A DNA stretch of 64,000 nucleotides from Misgurnus anguillicaudatus (lineage: Eukaryota > Chordata > Actinopteri > Cypriniformes > Cobitidae), in assembly GCF_027580225.2 (NCBI RefSeq), contig NC_073357.2, positions 43,486,001 through 43,550,000 of the forward strand, in the 5' to 3' direction. Both the position numbers and the translations under genes were made by a program. Below are positions 11,917 to 24,193 of the stretch, one piece after another. A model generated the notes under the pieces. The model ran no database searches. It was not told the DNA's origin and worked only from the letters and a program-made list of their open reading frames with translations. Each line of letters starts with the position of its first letter. The first letter of the stretch is position 1.

Positions 11917-12054
11917 ACTTTGCTTTGAATATATTCTTGCATATACTGTCAAAAGTGCTCATACACTTTCGAACGCAAATACTAAATGCACTATTTTAAA
12001 CATATTGGATTTTATGTGGTAATAATTGCAACTTTTCTTTATGTGTGCAGAAAC

Positions 12055-12590
12055 GGTTCATGGAGAATTTCTGTCGGATTCACAACAGGTGTGTATGCAC
12101 ATAAATTTGGTCGTACCCTCATTCCAATGTTGATGAATCCAAATTATTTTAAATGAGGGAGTGCGTGCCCACAGTTTGCAATTTGCATAATACATCCAAG
12201 CCATCTCCATAGAAATGCTTTCCACTGTACAGCCATTCGTCACTATTTGCGACCGCATCCTTAGCACCCGTGAGCAAGTAAAGTTAAGTTCTTAAAACTG
12301 CAATATTTGTGATAAAAAACACCTATTAATAGTAGACAATTATGCAAAACCTAATGCGGATCAAGCCACAACACAAAATTTGTATGTTAACCAATTCCTT
12401 CTTTTTCAGGCTCCGTAGAGGTTTAGATTTTTAAGCATGTTTGGTTGACTCGGTTCTAAAATTAGCAAGACATGTAAGTGCGAAAGTAATGAATCATCAT
12501 TTCTGTGCGAAAACGTTGGCACACAGATTTTACACTTAAATCCGTGCATATGCACAGTTAGGCAATGAGACCAAATACATAGACAGTTTC
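12055..12590. repeat. Possible decayed repeat
   Basis: Blocks such as 'gtgcatatgcacagtt' and 'tgcacataaatttgg' look like remnants of a dispersed family, but no termini or second copy in the window support it. A 3' splice-like 'ttctttttcag' at about 12400 has stop codons nearby in two frames and no donor. Confidence 0.25.
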
Positions 12591-12699
12591 TGTTGCGTGC
12601 TTTCGGTTGAATAAAAAAGACCAGTCAAACATAACCGCACATGCACGCACACACACACACACACTTGCGCACAAAGCTCCTTGGAGGAGACTCTGGCAG

Positions 12700-13140
12700 T
12701 GATATGAATCTCTTAAAACCCTCCCTTGGTCTTTTGTCTCTGTTGAATAAATCAGCGCTTTAGCCTGACTTTAGCAGTTTAGCGGCGGGTAATTTCAGCA
12801 CATTCGCCCCTCCCGCTCTCCTCCGAGGCCTTAAATGAGTTCTCAAGCTGCCGTTGAACATAGCATAGCGTGTTTAAAAGATCACAGGGCGATTAGCTAC
12901 TCCTCGGCGCTCGTGTCTGCGAGCACTCGCCCGTGCTTTTAAACAGACTTCGTTCGCTCCTGAAGTCTGTACCACTTTAACTGCCCTGTGCCGCCTCGCA
13001 GGGAAGATATAGCTTTCCCCATGAGCCTCCGCGCGCGTGTGAGATTGTTAAAACAGTCTGTCTCCTCTTTGTGTTGACAGACGTGTAAGAGTTCTTGTAG
13101 CTCCGCCGTCAGTTTTGAAGGCTAGCCCCACGGTGACATA
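12700..13140. promoter_or_regulatory. Candidate conserved noncoding element
   Basis: Non-repetitive, GC-balanced sequence, with an inverted pair 'ttaaaagatcacagg' and 'cccgtgcttttaaac' around 12870-12945. It begins the largest unique block in the left half of the window. Function is inferred from texture only. Confidence 0.22.
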
Positions 13141-14359
13141 ATCAGCTATGACAAGCTCATCAACTCACATCTCCACCTGCTGCTTGGGCACACACACACA
13201 CAAACACCAACCACATGTGCATGTGGATTGGCCAGCAATATCCTCATGCTCACAGGAGAAATATATATTGTATAAATATGACAAGGTGAGGTTTGGATCT
13301 GGGGTTGAGCTGGCGTATTAATTATTTGACTTTTATAAACGAGTTTCAGTAATATATATTTTTTGTATGTGAGTTTCATCCTATGATGCCCAAATTGTCT
13401 TTTGGCTAAATATTTGTAAACATTTTATGAAGTGCTACATAATGAGAGTATTTGTTTTTCGATGTATTTAACAATAATAATACTAATGCAAAATGCATCC
13501 TTCTGTTGCTATAGTTACCTACTCAGTCAAACGTGAAAATGCGTGCTCTGCCTAACGTGTAATTTTTGTGGTTACTGAACAGTTTGACAACTCAGCCGAA
13601 ATATATTATAAATGCTTATATGTACAACGAATGTGCCCTTTAAAGAATTTTCTCCCTTTATTTTGGGGGATCAGACCCCCTCTCCCTATAATTTCCACCT
13701 TGGTCTGAACATTTCGCAGATGCATGGTGCCACTGGCAACCTTTACTGTAACATTACCCCGTGCCAGAAATGTTGTCGTCTGGATTTGATTTAAGATATG
13801 GCTATAGACCTTTCAAAATGAAAAACTGATATGTGAGGAAGGACACTTGCTGATTTTCTGTCCATATACAATATGGCCCTCTATCCTTTTAAACTGCTGA
13901 AACCACATTCTGAAGCCGTAATACCTAAGGAAAGGTCACGTAATAGAGTCGTTTTACCCACAGTGACACATCGAAAGCGTCTGATGTTATTGCACAGCAT
14001 TTTAGTGCATGTTTAGGCCACTGTTTGTGGTATTTTATTGCTTCCTACACATTATTACTGTCCCATTCATAAATGTTTGTTCCCGCTTAGTAATTCGAAA
14101 GGAAGCCTATATGTCTCTGTGCGTTTTACCGTGTTTGACAGCCACCCTCCGCTCATTCATTTTCCGTAACCTGATTTCAGCGCTGCAAGTACACCAGCCC
14201 TGCAGCTTCAATGGAGCTCTCACCTGAGTGAGAGAGAGCGAGCGAGAGAGAAAGAAAGAGAGAGAGAGATGACTCTACACATTTGATATACCGTAATGAT
14301 TGGGAATATGATGGTTGCAAATTCTAAACAGGTGTGTGTGTGTGCGCGTGTGATTCTCC
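13141..14359. other. Unique sequence, no gene seen
   Basis: Short CA and purine-rich tracts (13187-13203, 14225-14269) lie in otherwise unique sequence. None of the small open frames is convincing. Confidence 0.4.
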
Positions 14360-14540
14360 ATATGTGGCCAGGTGCTGTTCTTGACCCCACCTGTCCTCAG
14401 CATTACCATAATCAATTTAACAGGACAGATTAATAATCAAATATTCAGATGATGATTGCTTTTGGACTTAAGCTAATCTTTTAATGCCAGTGACCACAGA
14501 TTTCATTGGTGTTTATGCTGTGGCCGGCGTGTGCTGCGTA
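14360..14540. promoter_or_regulatory. Candidate conserved noncoding element
   Basis: A 'ccccacctgtcc' E-box-containing block is followed by 'cataatcaatttaacagg' and 'attaataatcaaat', an arrangement of E-box and homeodomain-like cores common in developmental enhancers. Conservation cannot be assessed here. Confidence 0.22.
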
Positions 14541-14811
14541 CGTACGTGTAATATTAAGGCAGCAATTGTATTGTATGGCTTTTGGCAGTGCCCCACAACT
14601 CAAATTGCTTGCATTTTTTCAGTCTCGTAGTCCTTAGGTGCACGCGTGTGTGTTTTGTGTGCGATTTTGTATAAATCTCTCAGAGAACATCAGTTATGCT
14701 TATGAATGCAAAAACAGCTCATTGACTCTGAATTGTTTTCTTAGCAGTTTGGTTAGGAATATAAATAGCGTTGCATCTATAGCGGACCCCAAACCACTAT
14801 TCATTTGGAAT

Positions 14812-14839
14812 TGTGTGTGTGTGTGTGTGTGTGTGTGTG
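14812..14839 (+). repeat. (GT)14 microsatellite
   Basis: An uninterrupted GT dinucleotide run of 28 bases. Confidence 0.9.
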
Positions 14840-15349
14840 CATGTTAAAAGGGTTGAATGGATGAACTGGAGAGAGACATCTTTTAGCGAGGCATTATCAA
14901 ATGTTTTCACTCAAAAATCCAATGTGCCTTTCAGTATTGAGTGGAAAAGAACATGTTCTTAGTCTCACCCTGCCCGCTGGAATTAGTCAAAAGACCATTT
15001 TTAGTAATAAATTATGCATTGAAACAAAGAGATAGCCTCTTTTTTTGTTCCCCTCGCGCATGGGCTGCCTCGGCAAATGCCTTTAAAAAAATCTTTAAAA
15101 TTGTCCATTCAACTCAAACTTACTGAGTGTAGCAAAAATGTCAAAGGCATAAAGTCAGCGAAGATTGAATAAAAAAATGGGAGGAGACAGATTAGTCATG
15201 CAGAGAGCCCACACAGTCTTTCAGGCCGGCACAATACCACTTTTTATAAGCGCTCTATCTACACAATAGCGCCGTTCAATATATCGAGGATGATACATGG
15301 TCAGACGTGTAATCTCCCTTTGATTCCTCGCACTCATTCATTCCGGAAC

Positions 15350-15720
15350 CTTTTCAGGACTGACACTGATGAGCTCCAGGCTCCCGCAGCTCTCCGCGCA
15401 GCCGGCAACCTTCTTTAAGAGTTCATTATGTAGGAACATGGAGGATAGGTGTCTGTGTCCGACCTGATCCCCCCTCCCTCCTTTTGCCGGCTACTCGGCG
15501 GCTATCTGATGCCATGTCAAGAGGTGATCGTCGGAGAGGAACGTAGGGCGGTCTGTTGTCATGTTCATCCGTCTCGGGCGTTAACGACGGGCCCGATTGA
15601 CGGCCCTGACGGAACATTAGGTGTCACGGCATACGCGCCGGCAGGTGATAACGGGAGGCAGGATGATGTGGCGGGGCTTTTGGGTGAAGATGGAGTAAGC
15701 TAACACGCCGCTCAGAATAA
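15350..15720. promoter_or_regulatory. CpG-rich unique patch
   Basis: CG dinucleotides are far denser here than in the surroundings, especially about 15475-15670. An open frame on the plus strand at 15449-15703 and one on the minus strand overlap here, but neither resembles a known family and both follow from high GC. It could be a small CpG island or the promoter of an unannotated transcript. There is no TATA box or splice evidence. Confidence 0.3.
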
Positions 15721-16388
15721 CGAAAATCAATCAATCTAGAGCCTGCTTCGAAATATTCCAAGATGGAGTCATTTCATACATGACAGAGCTTGGTATGGTT
15801 ACATGTCAGAGCAAAGACTGACAGACGTGTCGATCACATATGGGTACGGTGCCATACGTGTTCCCGTTCAGGCTAAGCATTTGGCATGTGCGTATCGTGG
15901 CGTTCGGATGATGGAGGAGGGGGAGGAGTGAATCAGTTTCCCTGGGAGACAGTGGGCTGAATTACTGACGGGTTTGTGCACCACTTAACCTAATCTAGCA
16001 TATGATTATGAGACTCAGTCAGGGGCGCCTCCCTCATACGCATCAATGCCAGCCTCCTTCTGCCTGCCGGGCGTGGCATACACACACACACACTCGCCTC
16101 CTAAAAATAAACATCATCTCCTGTACAACCGGCAGTGTTTGAGTCTACCTGAGCACAGTGAATGTGGGCACTAAATATTATGACTGCCTTGTGTCCTGCA
16201 ATAATTGATTCCCCCTCCCTGCACATGCACATATATACACACACGCACACACTGCCATTTACTTCCTCCGAGCTGTTCATTTTACAAATTCTATAACCTT
16301 TTAGAAATTCTTTCTGTGGAGAAGATTGCTGCCTGGCCTCAGATTCATTATGGTGATTGAATCCTCTTCAATAGAAAACTGTTTAAAG

Positions 16389-16389
<1 letters not shown>
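15721..16389. other. Unique sequence, no gene seen
   Basis: Mixed sequence with two short CA runs (16079-16092, 16225-16250). No exon or element is recognised. Confidence 0.4.

Positions 16390-16473
<84 letters not shown>
16390..16473 (+). repeat. (GA)42 microsatellite
   Basis: An uninterrupted GA dinucleotide run of about 84 bases, pure throughout, suggesting recent expansion. Confidence 0.95.
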
Positions 16474-16476
<3 letters not shown>

Positions 16477-17019
16477 ACATGGGTTAAAAGCTTGTCTGGG
16501 TGACATAATTCACCTCCACTGAGGCAAACAATCACATCGTATTGTGACCTTCATAGATAGAAAAAAAGGGTGGTGGATAAAAAGGCCACTTTTTTCTGTC
16601 TAAGTCATCTCTCACACATCCCTTGATCTACCACCATTTTTGGTCTTTGCATCGCAGGCTATTTCGGATTACAGATTAAATATCTAATTATGATCACATC
16701 GCAGTGAGGAATATACTGTAGCGTAAGTCCTCGCTTTAATCATCAACAGTTTAAAATCACCCTTGTGTACAACAGGAGAAGATATACATGTATAATTCGT
16801 CCTCATCCTGGTCCTCTCTCTCTCCTCTTTTCTTTTTTACACTCATAGCACCTGGATCTACACTATTCATCATGTGGACGACTCTGAACATGAATTAGTT
16901 TTCTTTTTTATGTCAGAGATGAGGGGGCCAGATGGTATAAAATAAAAAAGGTAAAAGAAGAAAAAGAAGTGGAGAGACGGAGAAATAGAAAGAATCGAGG
17001 ACATAGTGTGCGCTCTATG
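16474..17019. other. Unique sequence, no gene seen
   Basis: Includes a pyrimidine tract (16815-16840) ending in 'actcatag', acceptor-like but without an open exon or donor. Confidence 0.4.
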
Positions 17020-17200
17020 TTATCATAGAGACACATGCTAGCACGGGATTAGGCTGGATTTTTAATGCTGTTTCGCTCTGAATTATAGCTTTTCACATCG
17101 CCCTCTTTTGTCATTTCTTTTTACTTCAAACAAGAAATTGTCCAATTCTAATTAGTCGATATAATTGCTGCTGGATGAAGCGCTGCCAATCGGACCCCCA
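17020..17200. promoter_or_regulatory. Candidate conserved noncoding element
   Basis: Contains a TAATTAG homeodomain core at 17149-17155, a nearby 'ataattgc' and Sox-like 'attgt'. The sequence is non-repetitive with no dinucleotide bias. Enhancer identity is a texture-based inference. Confidence 0.25.
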
Positions 17201-17618
17201 ACTTCTGCAAGGTGGAGTGGTTTTGTTCTTTTCTCGTCTTTTTACTGACAGTCTTCCTTTTTACTCTTCTCTCCCTCCTCTTTCTTCCCTCCTATTAGTG
17301 TGGCTCTTCTTTTTTGAAAACAAGAGAGAAAGACCCTCTCGAGGGGTCCTGAGGTTACTGTCACGTTATTAGTGCATCACTTGTAGGCAATTACAAGCCC
17401 CTCCACATCCATGTACCTGCCGCACGCTCACTTTATGAGGGACAAGTGCAGACATGATCGTTTTTACAAAGATACTGTGATTTTGCTCAGCACAGACAGT
17501 TCATTTTATCTTTGTTTGTTTATTTGTTTCTGTACTTTAGAATTTTAAAAACTATTCTTTTTTTTCAGTTAACATGTAATGGGTAAAAGCTTTCTGTTGC
17601 GTACACACCAGAAGTGAA

Positions 17619-18416
17619 TTTAAAGGGGTGGTTCAATGGTATTTAATGCATTCTGACTTATTAACACTGTTATATAGTTGTTTCCTCATGCTAAACTAAG
17701 GCAAAGTGTCAAAAAAGCAGTTGAGCGTGTTACAGAGTATTTCTGTGGCGAATGCACTTCGGCAGGGTTCGTACAGTTTCGGAAAGTTTTTTCGATTACA
17801 GGTCCAGCTGACGTTTCAGGGGTTTCTATTCGTATCACTTCTTTATATGGACACTTCCCCCGGAAAACCCCGCCCACCCGTCAATCAGCGGGAGATGCTA
17901 GAACTTGCAAACATCATATCACGCGACACAGCTTTGTTTCATTTCAAAACTCAACAATGGCATGAAAGAAGAAGTGTGTTTTGGATGTAAGGAGAAGAAA
18001 GCCAGCCTTATGGAAACAATGGATATAGTTTTTTATCCGGGGTAGCAGCGGAGTTTCGCATGTGTGTCTGATGCGCTGGATTTCATTGAAAAGTCCCAAC
18101 CGGGTCATGAGTTGCATGCGGTAAGTAAGACTTCTGTCTTATGTTGGAAATAGGCGCGTGCATATTATATAAATGACACGAACATGTAGTGAATCATAAG
18201 TTAAACAGTGTTGTATAGTGTTGCATGACTCGCTCCTCCCGCGTTAGTAACTCCTTCATTTTTTCGTACGTTTTTCGGAAAGAATCGGTAAAGCTAATCT
18301 TTCTGTTATAAATCTGATTACACTAAAGACTCTTCGGAGATATACAGGATGTAATATATAGATACTCCAGATTAACATCAGAAATGCAGAAACAGCATGT
18401 GTTACGTGAGCTTTAA
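17619..18416 (+). mobile_element. ~0.8 kb repeat family, copy in plus orientation
   Basis: Colinear over its whole length with the reverse complement of 47165-47955. The ends start TTAAAG on both sides. Both copies contain an open frame beginning Met-Phe-Pro-His-Ala-Lys, but the middles are in different frames relative to each other, so coding is not conserved. Probably a non-autonomous DNA element inserted at a TTAA-like site. Confidence 0.75.
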
Positions 18417-18520
18417 CATTTGCGCGAGAAGATTACATACAAAGTCAATGCAAAGACGCGAATAGGCGCAGATTCACCTGAGGCGATGCCAAAGGTGCAA
18501 ATTGGGCAGCGTGATCACCT

Positions 18521-19379
18521 CAATTGACCTATGGCTAAGCCACGCCCCCTCCACTCACTCGGACAAACAATCAACATTCGATGATAGGTGCTATGGCAGC
18601 TGTCACAGTAGGAGACGTTTCACAGGAGGCAAGTGATGATTTTGGGAGACAGAAAGACTATATATCATCTCAAAGTCACCAAAAGGGCCTTAACTATAGA
18701 GGGTTATATTAAACATTTTATTGTTAAGAAGGTCGCAGTTTACAGGTCACAGTGTAAACGTGATAAACCGCATCTCGTTGCCATCATGATCAAATTAAAT
18801 ATGTACAGGTCTAAGTTGCATACGTTTCCAGGACAAGCTTTTTTACAATCTTTACCAAGAGTACCTCTCCGTAAGTTTGGTGCTACAGTATACTTTAATG
18901 CAGCTAAGTGACATGATGTACAACGCAGCTAGAAGCTAACGTTAACGTTTTCTAATGTTAGGCCGCTAACGTTACGTTAGAGATGTTAAAGATAACGTTC
19001 AAATACGTTGTTGACTTAGCTTAGCACAGATTTAGACATTTTTGTTTAATTTATCCACGTTTAGTTGGTGTTGTGGTCTACCGCATAACTTCAGAGAAGA
19101 CACTTAATGTGATCTCGATTGAGATGTGGCTTGGGAAAGGGTAAAAAATACATAACGTTGCCCAGCCTCTGTCGGAGTTGCATGTACCCCATGCACAGCG
19201 TTTGACCATTTTTAACTTAAAATGACAAGAAAAAACATATAAAAACGAATGAAAACTGACTAACTGCAATCCATTTCAATGGATGTGTAAGCAGAGAATG
19301 TCACAGTGTATTGGGTTAGCCATGCGCACTGTGATTGGCTCATCGCATTTGTGGGCGTTGCTTAGCCATAGGTCAATTG
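18521..19379 (-). mobile_element. THAP-bearing (P-element-like) decayed transposon
   Basis: The termini form a near-perfect ~25-bp inverted repeat ('attgacctatggctaagc' at the left, its complement at the right, one mismatch). The minus strand carries a broken THAP zinc-finger domain at 19032-19209, as in the N-terminus of P-element-type transposases. No other transposase region is recognisable. The element lies inside the 17594-19500 element. P-type assignment follows from the THAP domain and is not certain; no convincing 8-bp TSD was found. Confidence 0.6.
19032..19209 (-). pseudogene. Decayed THAP-domain fragment
   Basis: Reading the minus strand from the ATG at 19209 gives MVKRCAWGTCNSD, the start of a THAP domain, with its first two zinc-ligand cysteines spaced C-x4-C. 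After a disrupted and shortened segment the frame reads Pro-Phe-Pro at its end, then shifts. The next frame gives PFPKPHLNRDHIKCLL and a stop. A further shift gives KLCGRPQHQLNVDKLNKNV, followed by a stop at 19032-19034. These match the order of conserved THAP segments (N-terminal cysteines, PFPKP, and the CGRP loop). The final C-x2-H zinc ligands are absent. At least two frameshifts and two stops make it non-functional. Known THAP proteins bind DNA either as host factors or as P-type transposases; the TIR context here favours transposase. The same region could be a processed host THAP copy, but the inverted termini argue against that. Confidence 0.7.
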
Positions 19380-19577
19380 TGTTTCCGTGCAAATTGAAAA
19401 TATTAATTTCAAGCGGAAATTTGCATGACACAAACATTAAATCCAACGAGTAATCTAGAGCGAGGAACTTAATGCTTTGCGTTTGGTGTGTATACAGCAT
19501 AAAGTTACAACTCATGATATGATAGTCTACCTTCTTGCATAAGAAACCATACAGGCCCGGCTCATCTATTTCCATAT

Positions 19578-19711
19578 GTTTTCATGCATTTGGCAGACGC
19601 TTTCATCTAAAGTGACTTACAGTGCATTACAAGGTATACAGTTTATCAATATTTGTGTTCCCTGGATCAAACCCAAGACTTTATGCAGTGCTAACGCAAA
19701 TCTCTACCAAC
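19578..19711 (-). repeat. tRNA-derived SINE, minus strand
   Basis: On the minus strand it runs from a tRNA-like head ('ttggtagagatttgcgtta', then 'gggtttgatcc') through 'ttgtaatgcactgtaagtca' to the tail 'gcgtctgccaaatgcatg'. It is the same family as 46260-46415, with the extreme 5' end missing. Confidence 0.85.
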
Positions 19712-20009
19712 GTATCTACATACATCACTCATCCTGTAAAGTGAATTACAGTGTAACTTTAAATGGAAAATTTAAAGAGGATGTATTTCTACGTCTGGTT
19801 TACAAAAAAAAAAACTACATCAGCATACGATTTAAATCAGGTTTGAATGACATGCCTTGCACATCTATAAATAAGTATTTGTATTCAGTTATTTCCTCTG
19901 ATCATATCCTTTTACCTACAGTATAGTGCTTCAAGTGAGCCTGGACAGTCAGAGATTGCATTACACCTCCGTACCTATATGTGTCTTATTTGACAGGGAC
20001 GATTGCGTG
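19712..20009. other. Unique sequence, no gene seen
   Basis: AT-rich and without recognised features. Confidence 0.4.
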
Positions 20010-20360
20010 TCTTTGCCAATCCTAAGGTTAGATCTGTCATGTCACTCAATGAAGTTGAGCTGACTGGCAGGAGGAAGTGATAGGATCCAGCCCTCGTACA
20101 AACGTCTTTTCTGTCCGTCCACAGTGTCAGAGGCACTGGCGCAGAGCATTCATAGGCAGTCCAGTGCCGTCGCACCATCAATCATAATTATAAATCCCGA
20201 GCTGTCCCTGCTACATTAACTTGGCGACCTGCGCACCCCGTCTCAATTAAACATCTGATGAATATACGGCTCATCTACGCAGACTGTCAGCCGCCCGTCA
20301 CTCAGCCTCTGACGAGAATGCACTTTTATTTTTGAACCGGATGCCAATAACGGCTCTGGG
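20010..20360. promoter_or_regulatory. Candidate conserved noncoding element
   Basis: Contains ATCAATCATAATTA at 20177-20190, a Pbx/Meis-like TGATTGAT site (as its reverse complement) joined to a homeodomain TAATTA core, within non-repetitive GC-balanced sequence. Enhancer identity is inference. Confidence 0.27.
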
Positions 20361-21692
20361 ACTTAAACAACAACATCTTCCTTCAAAATTCTCGTGAGCG
20401 GGAAGAGATTGTTTGCTCAACACTAAAGGGGGTTAAGGCAGGCTTTGGCAAGAAAAGAACAGGCCAACAGAGACACAAAGCCCCAAATCAGAAAGTTTTG
20501 AAGCATTGTTTTGAATCTCAACAAGAGGACTAAGACATGCAAAAATAATTTAGTGTCTTTCTTTTCTCCTCTTTGCATTCTATGTATCAACGCATGTAAA
20601 TAGCATCTTAACACTTGATGCTATTTTGAAAAGCACTCGGCCCCCTGCGGGTTTCCTGTGAGTGAAGCAATTTATCCATGAACAGGTGCATTTTTAATGC
20701 TTTTATACAATCAGATGAGAATTTTATAGAGACGCCAACATTTCTCCATCTCTTTTTTGATTTCCACACTTCTTTTATTCTTATATTGAATTGATGTCGC
20801 CTTTCTAATTAAACTTGGAGAGAGATGTTAATTACCTAACAAGGTCACCTTCTTCTGCCACCAAATTCAGCAATGCTCTCCTATACACTAACTCTCCCCT
20901 GCTTCACAGCCTAAAGGAGATTTGAAGAGCGGTGTTAATTGCCTATCCATGATCCCATTTCAACTTTTGCATCTTACTCAAGTGCCGTATTTAGACTGTA
21001 AAGAAGGATTATTAGTATGTTGCAGTGTTCTGGGCTCCTACGCCTCACATGATGTGTCCATCACAAATTGCTCCTTTTTGGGAATTCCTGAGATGTGTAG
21101 AGAGAGAGAGATGGGACATATGGAGCGTGAGGGTTGTTTTAAAATATGTCATATGCAGCAGCACACAGCTGATGTGCTTGTTGGGTGGGAGTACTGAACA
21201 TGGGTGAGATATGGTGACTTGAAGAGAATATCTCTTAAAGAGATCAAGCGTCACCAGGATGAATGTATCAATTAGCTTTAGACTTCTAGCCTCTAATGAT
21301 GGGTCTGTAATTTATAATTATCTTGTTGGACTTACACTGTTGTTACAGTGTTTCCATCATTTTTGTTTGCAGCACCCACTCAGAAAACATATTTCACTTT
21401 AATGTGAAATTAGCTTTATACAATTTGTTTTAAATGTTGGATTTAGACCAAACATCCTTGTCTATACAAATTGGATTGATTATGTCCAGTTTGAAGTCTT
21501 ACAGTGTTTGGAAAAGCACTCTGACCCATGCAGAGGATTGACCTTTTTTCAAGTGAGGTGTGAGAAACACAGGGAGGTGAAGAAAGAAAGCTGGTTGGGT
21601 GGAAATTAGCTGTGTAATGTGAGGCTGATGTGATGAGATTGTGTGTGGTGACCTCCTGCGACAGGTCTCCATCCTTCTTTGTCTGGGGCCGT
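20361..21692. other. Unique sequence, no gene seen
   Basis: The overlapping small open frames near 20922-21254 resemble no family I know, and the sequence reads as noncoding. Confidence 0.4.
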
Positions 21693-21768
21693 TTTGGGTG
21701 TGTCCTTTAAAATGCAAATGAGCTGATGAAATTCAAACACTGATCACAATGATGGTGGTTTGTTGCAA

Positions 21769-21992
21769 TTAAAGGCGGAGTCCACGATGTTTGAAAAACG
21801 CGTTGGAAAAGGAGACGGGCTGACTACCAAAACACACTTATAGCCAATCAAATCAAATCAAATGCCGGTTTGCGTATGTGTGGGGCGGGTCTATCAACAG
21901 AAGGTCCAGATTCTATTGGGGTAGGGGCGTGTTTGTTTAGGTGATTTCAAATATCAACATTGGCTTTCAAACATCATTGACTCCGCCTTTAA
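21769..21992 (+). mobile_element. MITE with TTAAAGGCGG termini (224 bp)
   Basis: Palindromic ends TTAAAGGCGG...CCGCCTTTAA, continuing as 'atgtttgaaa' versus 'tttcaaacat'. A second copy in reverse orientation lies at 41461-41704. Insertion at TTAA is plausible. No coding content. Confidence 0.75.
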
Positions 21993-22135
21993 AACTCAAT
22001 TGTGCTTTTCTCTGCACTAAATGGCAGTGATGTGGTTGGATAGTGCAGATTAAGGGGTGATATTATTATAATAAGAGCATGACATCATAAGGAGAGCCAA
22101 ATTTCAACAACCTATTTTTTCATGTGCTTGTAGAG

Positions 22136-24193
22136 CAGGGGTCAGCAAGTAACTTTGGCCGCGGGCCAATTTTTTTTTTAGCCAGTAGATGGCGGGCCAA
22201 CTGCTGTTGGCACACTTACGTCTTATTTTGAATTAGCCTAGTATAGGCTATCTGATCTTTTGTCAAGAAACATTGTCTTTATTTCCTATTTAAAATACGA
22301 AAGACGGCATTAAAAATGGCTAAAAACATGGTAATGGGTCTGTGTATCATTCGTTCAATCGTTTTTTTAAATTAAAAACAAAAATGAAAAAATTAACCAC
22401 CACGGGTTTTCTGATTGTGTGCTCAGATTAAAAATTGATTACTGGATTAGACAATCTTTTTATTTAACACCTTTATGGGCATAATATATAGGTGAAATCA
22501 TTTTAAACAGATACTATTAGTGGTAACATATTACAGGCATTTATGCTCTCATGAAAGACTCTTACAGTCCGACTTTTGAACTGTATTCCTTTTTTTTATT
22601 AATATTTATCCGGGACACACACATACACACCTAAGGTTTAAGGAGGTCTCCGCTTTTTGTCCAGCTCCGACAAGGTTCTATTCAGTTAACCGCTTAAAAT
22701 ACACTCTGGGTTTACCCGCTTTATTTCCCGACCTGACGGGTCCGCAAAACTTAACGTTAGATCTCGTTCCCAGAATCTGAAATTCAATGTCTCTAACGAA
22801 AAAAGAGAGATGAAGTAGCCTATAACAATTATAAATGTTATACAAAAATTGTGTTCGTGCCAATATAAATATTATTTTGACATTGTATTGTTAGCAGAGG
22901 AAAAAAATGTCACAGAAAAAACAATGAAATATAAATAATAAATTAAATAGGAAAAAGCCTCTCACTCAAATTTCTAACCAACATAAACCGAAACCATTGG
23001 TTGCAGAGTTGCTGTTCAAACAAATTGCTGAAAATCCTCCTTTGCCAAATTTATTTTTAAAAGAAGGTAAAGATCAAAGAACTATGCGTTAGGAAAATTA
23101 ATAATGGCTTTATTTTAATAGACATGTAAAACCATATTTTGGCGGATTACTTTCATTTTTTAACGAATTTACCTGCCCATTTAGTCTTAATAATTAACGG
23201 TAAACGAACTTGACTTGCTGTTTTCGAAGGCAGGTCGAACCTAAGGTCGGGCTCGAGCCCCAAGTTCAAGTAACAGACCAGAACAGTAGATTCCTTAAGT
23301 TTAAAATCTAGGTTAAAAGTGTAATAGTTAAAATATTACTGCAGTAAAAGAGTTTATTTTATCATTTGTAGTGGTTTCTAAAAGCCTGCAATTACTTTTC
23401 AGTAATTTGCGATGTCACGGAGTTGTCTTCACGCGTGATGCATTGACATGATTTACGAGGTAAATTTGCAAATGATTCATGAAGTCAAATCTCTGCAATT
23501 ATTTGATTGATTGTGTTTTATAAGTATGTTCAAAATCTAATGACAGTTATGATCGCGGATGCGCTGGGAGAGAAAGAGCGGCCGGTTAAGATTAAACTAG
23601 CTATTATACGCATTTTTTCAGGACATTCTTGGGAGCCAGTGGCAACTTGTCCACGACGCAAATATTTTTTTATCAGGTAATACATATTATTTGTCAGTGT
23701 GTTATACGCAAATAAATAATAATGAAAAAAGTTCAAAAGTCGAACTGTAAGCGAATGAGACTTACCGGAAAGGTTTCTATTCAAACCCTTATTAAAACCC
23801 TTATTAAAATGTAATCTGTTAGTACCTGATCTGTTTAAATTTATTTCATTGGTATATGTCTGCTAAGGTGTTCAATTAAAATTTGTCCGAACCCGTTTTC
23901 ATTCATTTTTGTTATTTTTGATCTGAGCGCACATTTAGAAAACGAGTCGTTTGATTTTAGTTCAGGAAATAAATAATAGAAAAACAAGTCGTTTTTCTTT
24001 ATTTTTTTTTGTTTTGACTTGAAAAAACGAATGAAGGAATGATACACGGGGCCATTTTTGTAAACTGTTATTTTAAAATAAAAAAGTCTGATTAAAAAAA
24101 AATTAAAAAACGGATTTCAAATTAATCTGGCGGGCCAGAAAATATTACTGGCGGGCCACTTTTGGCCCACGGGCCGCCTGTTGCCGACCCCTG
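22136..24193. mobile_element. hAT (Charlie-like) non-autonomous transposon, 2058 bp
   Basis: The left end CAGGGGTCAGCAAGTAACTT and the right end (reverse complement CAGGGGTCGGCAACAGGCGG) are hAT-type termini with a GGCCCGC-rich subterminal block on each side. A perfect 8-bp TSD, TTGTAGAG, flanks it (22128-22135 and 24194-24201). The interior is AT-rich and has no reading frame resembling a hAT transposase. Confidence 0.92.

Larger units (their letters stand above)
17594..19500. mobile_element. Outer element of a three-level nest
   Basis: The ends 'ctgttgcgtacacacca' and, on the other side, the reverse complement of 'tttggtgtgtatacagcat' form imperfect TIRs. The interior is split by the elements at 17619-18416 and 18521-19379. 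Remaining host sequence such as 'caaagacgcgaata' resembles the element at 45661-46130, pointing to a related family. Confidence 0.6.
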
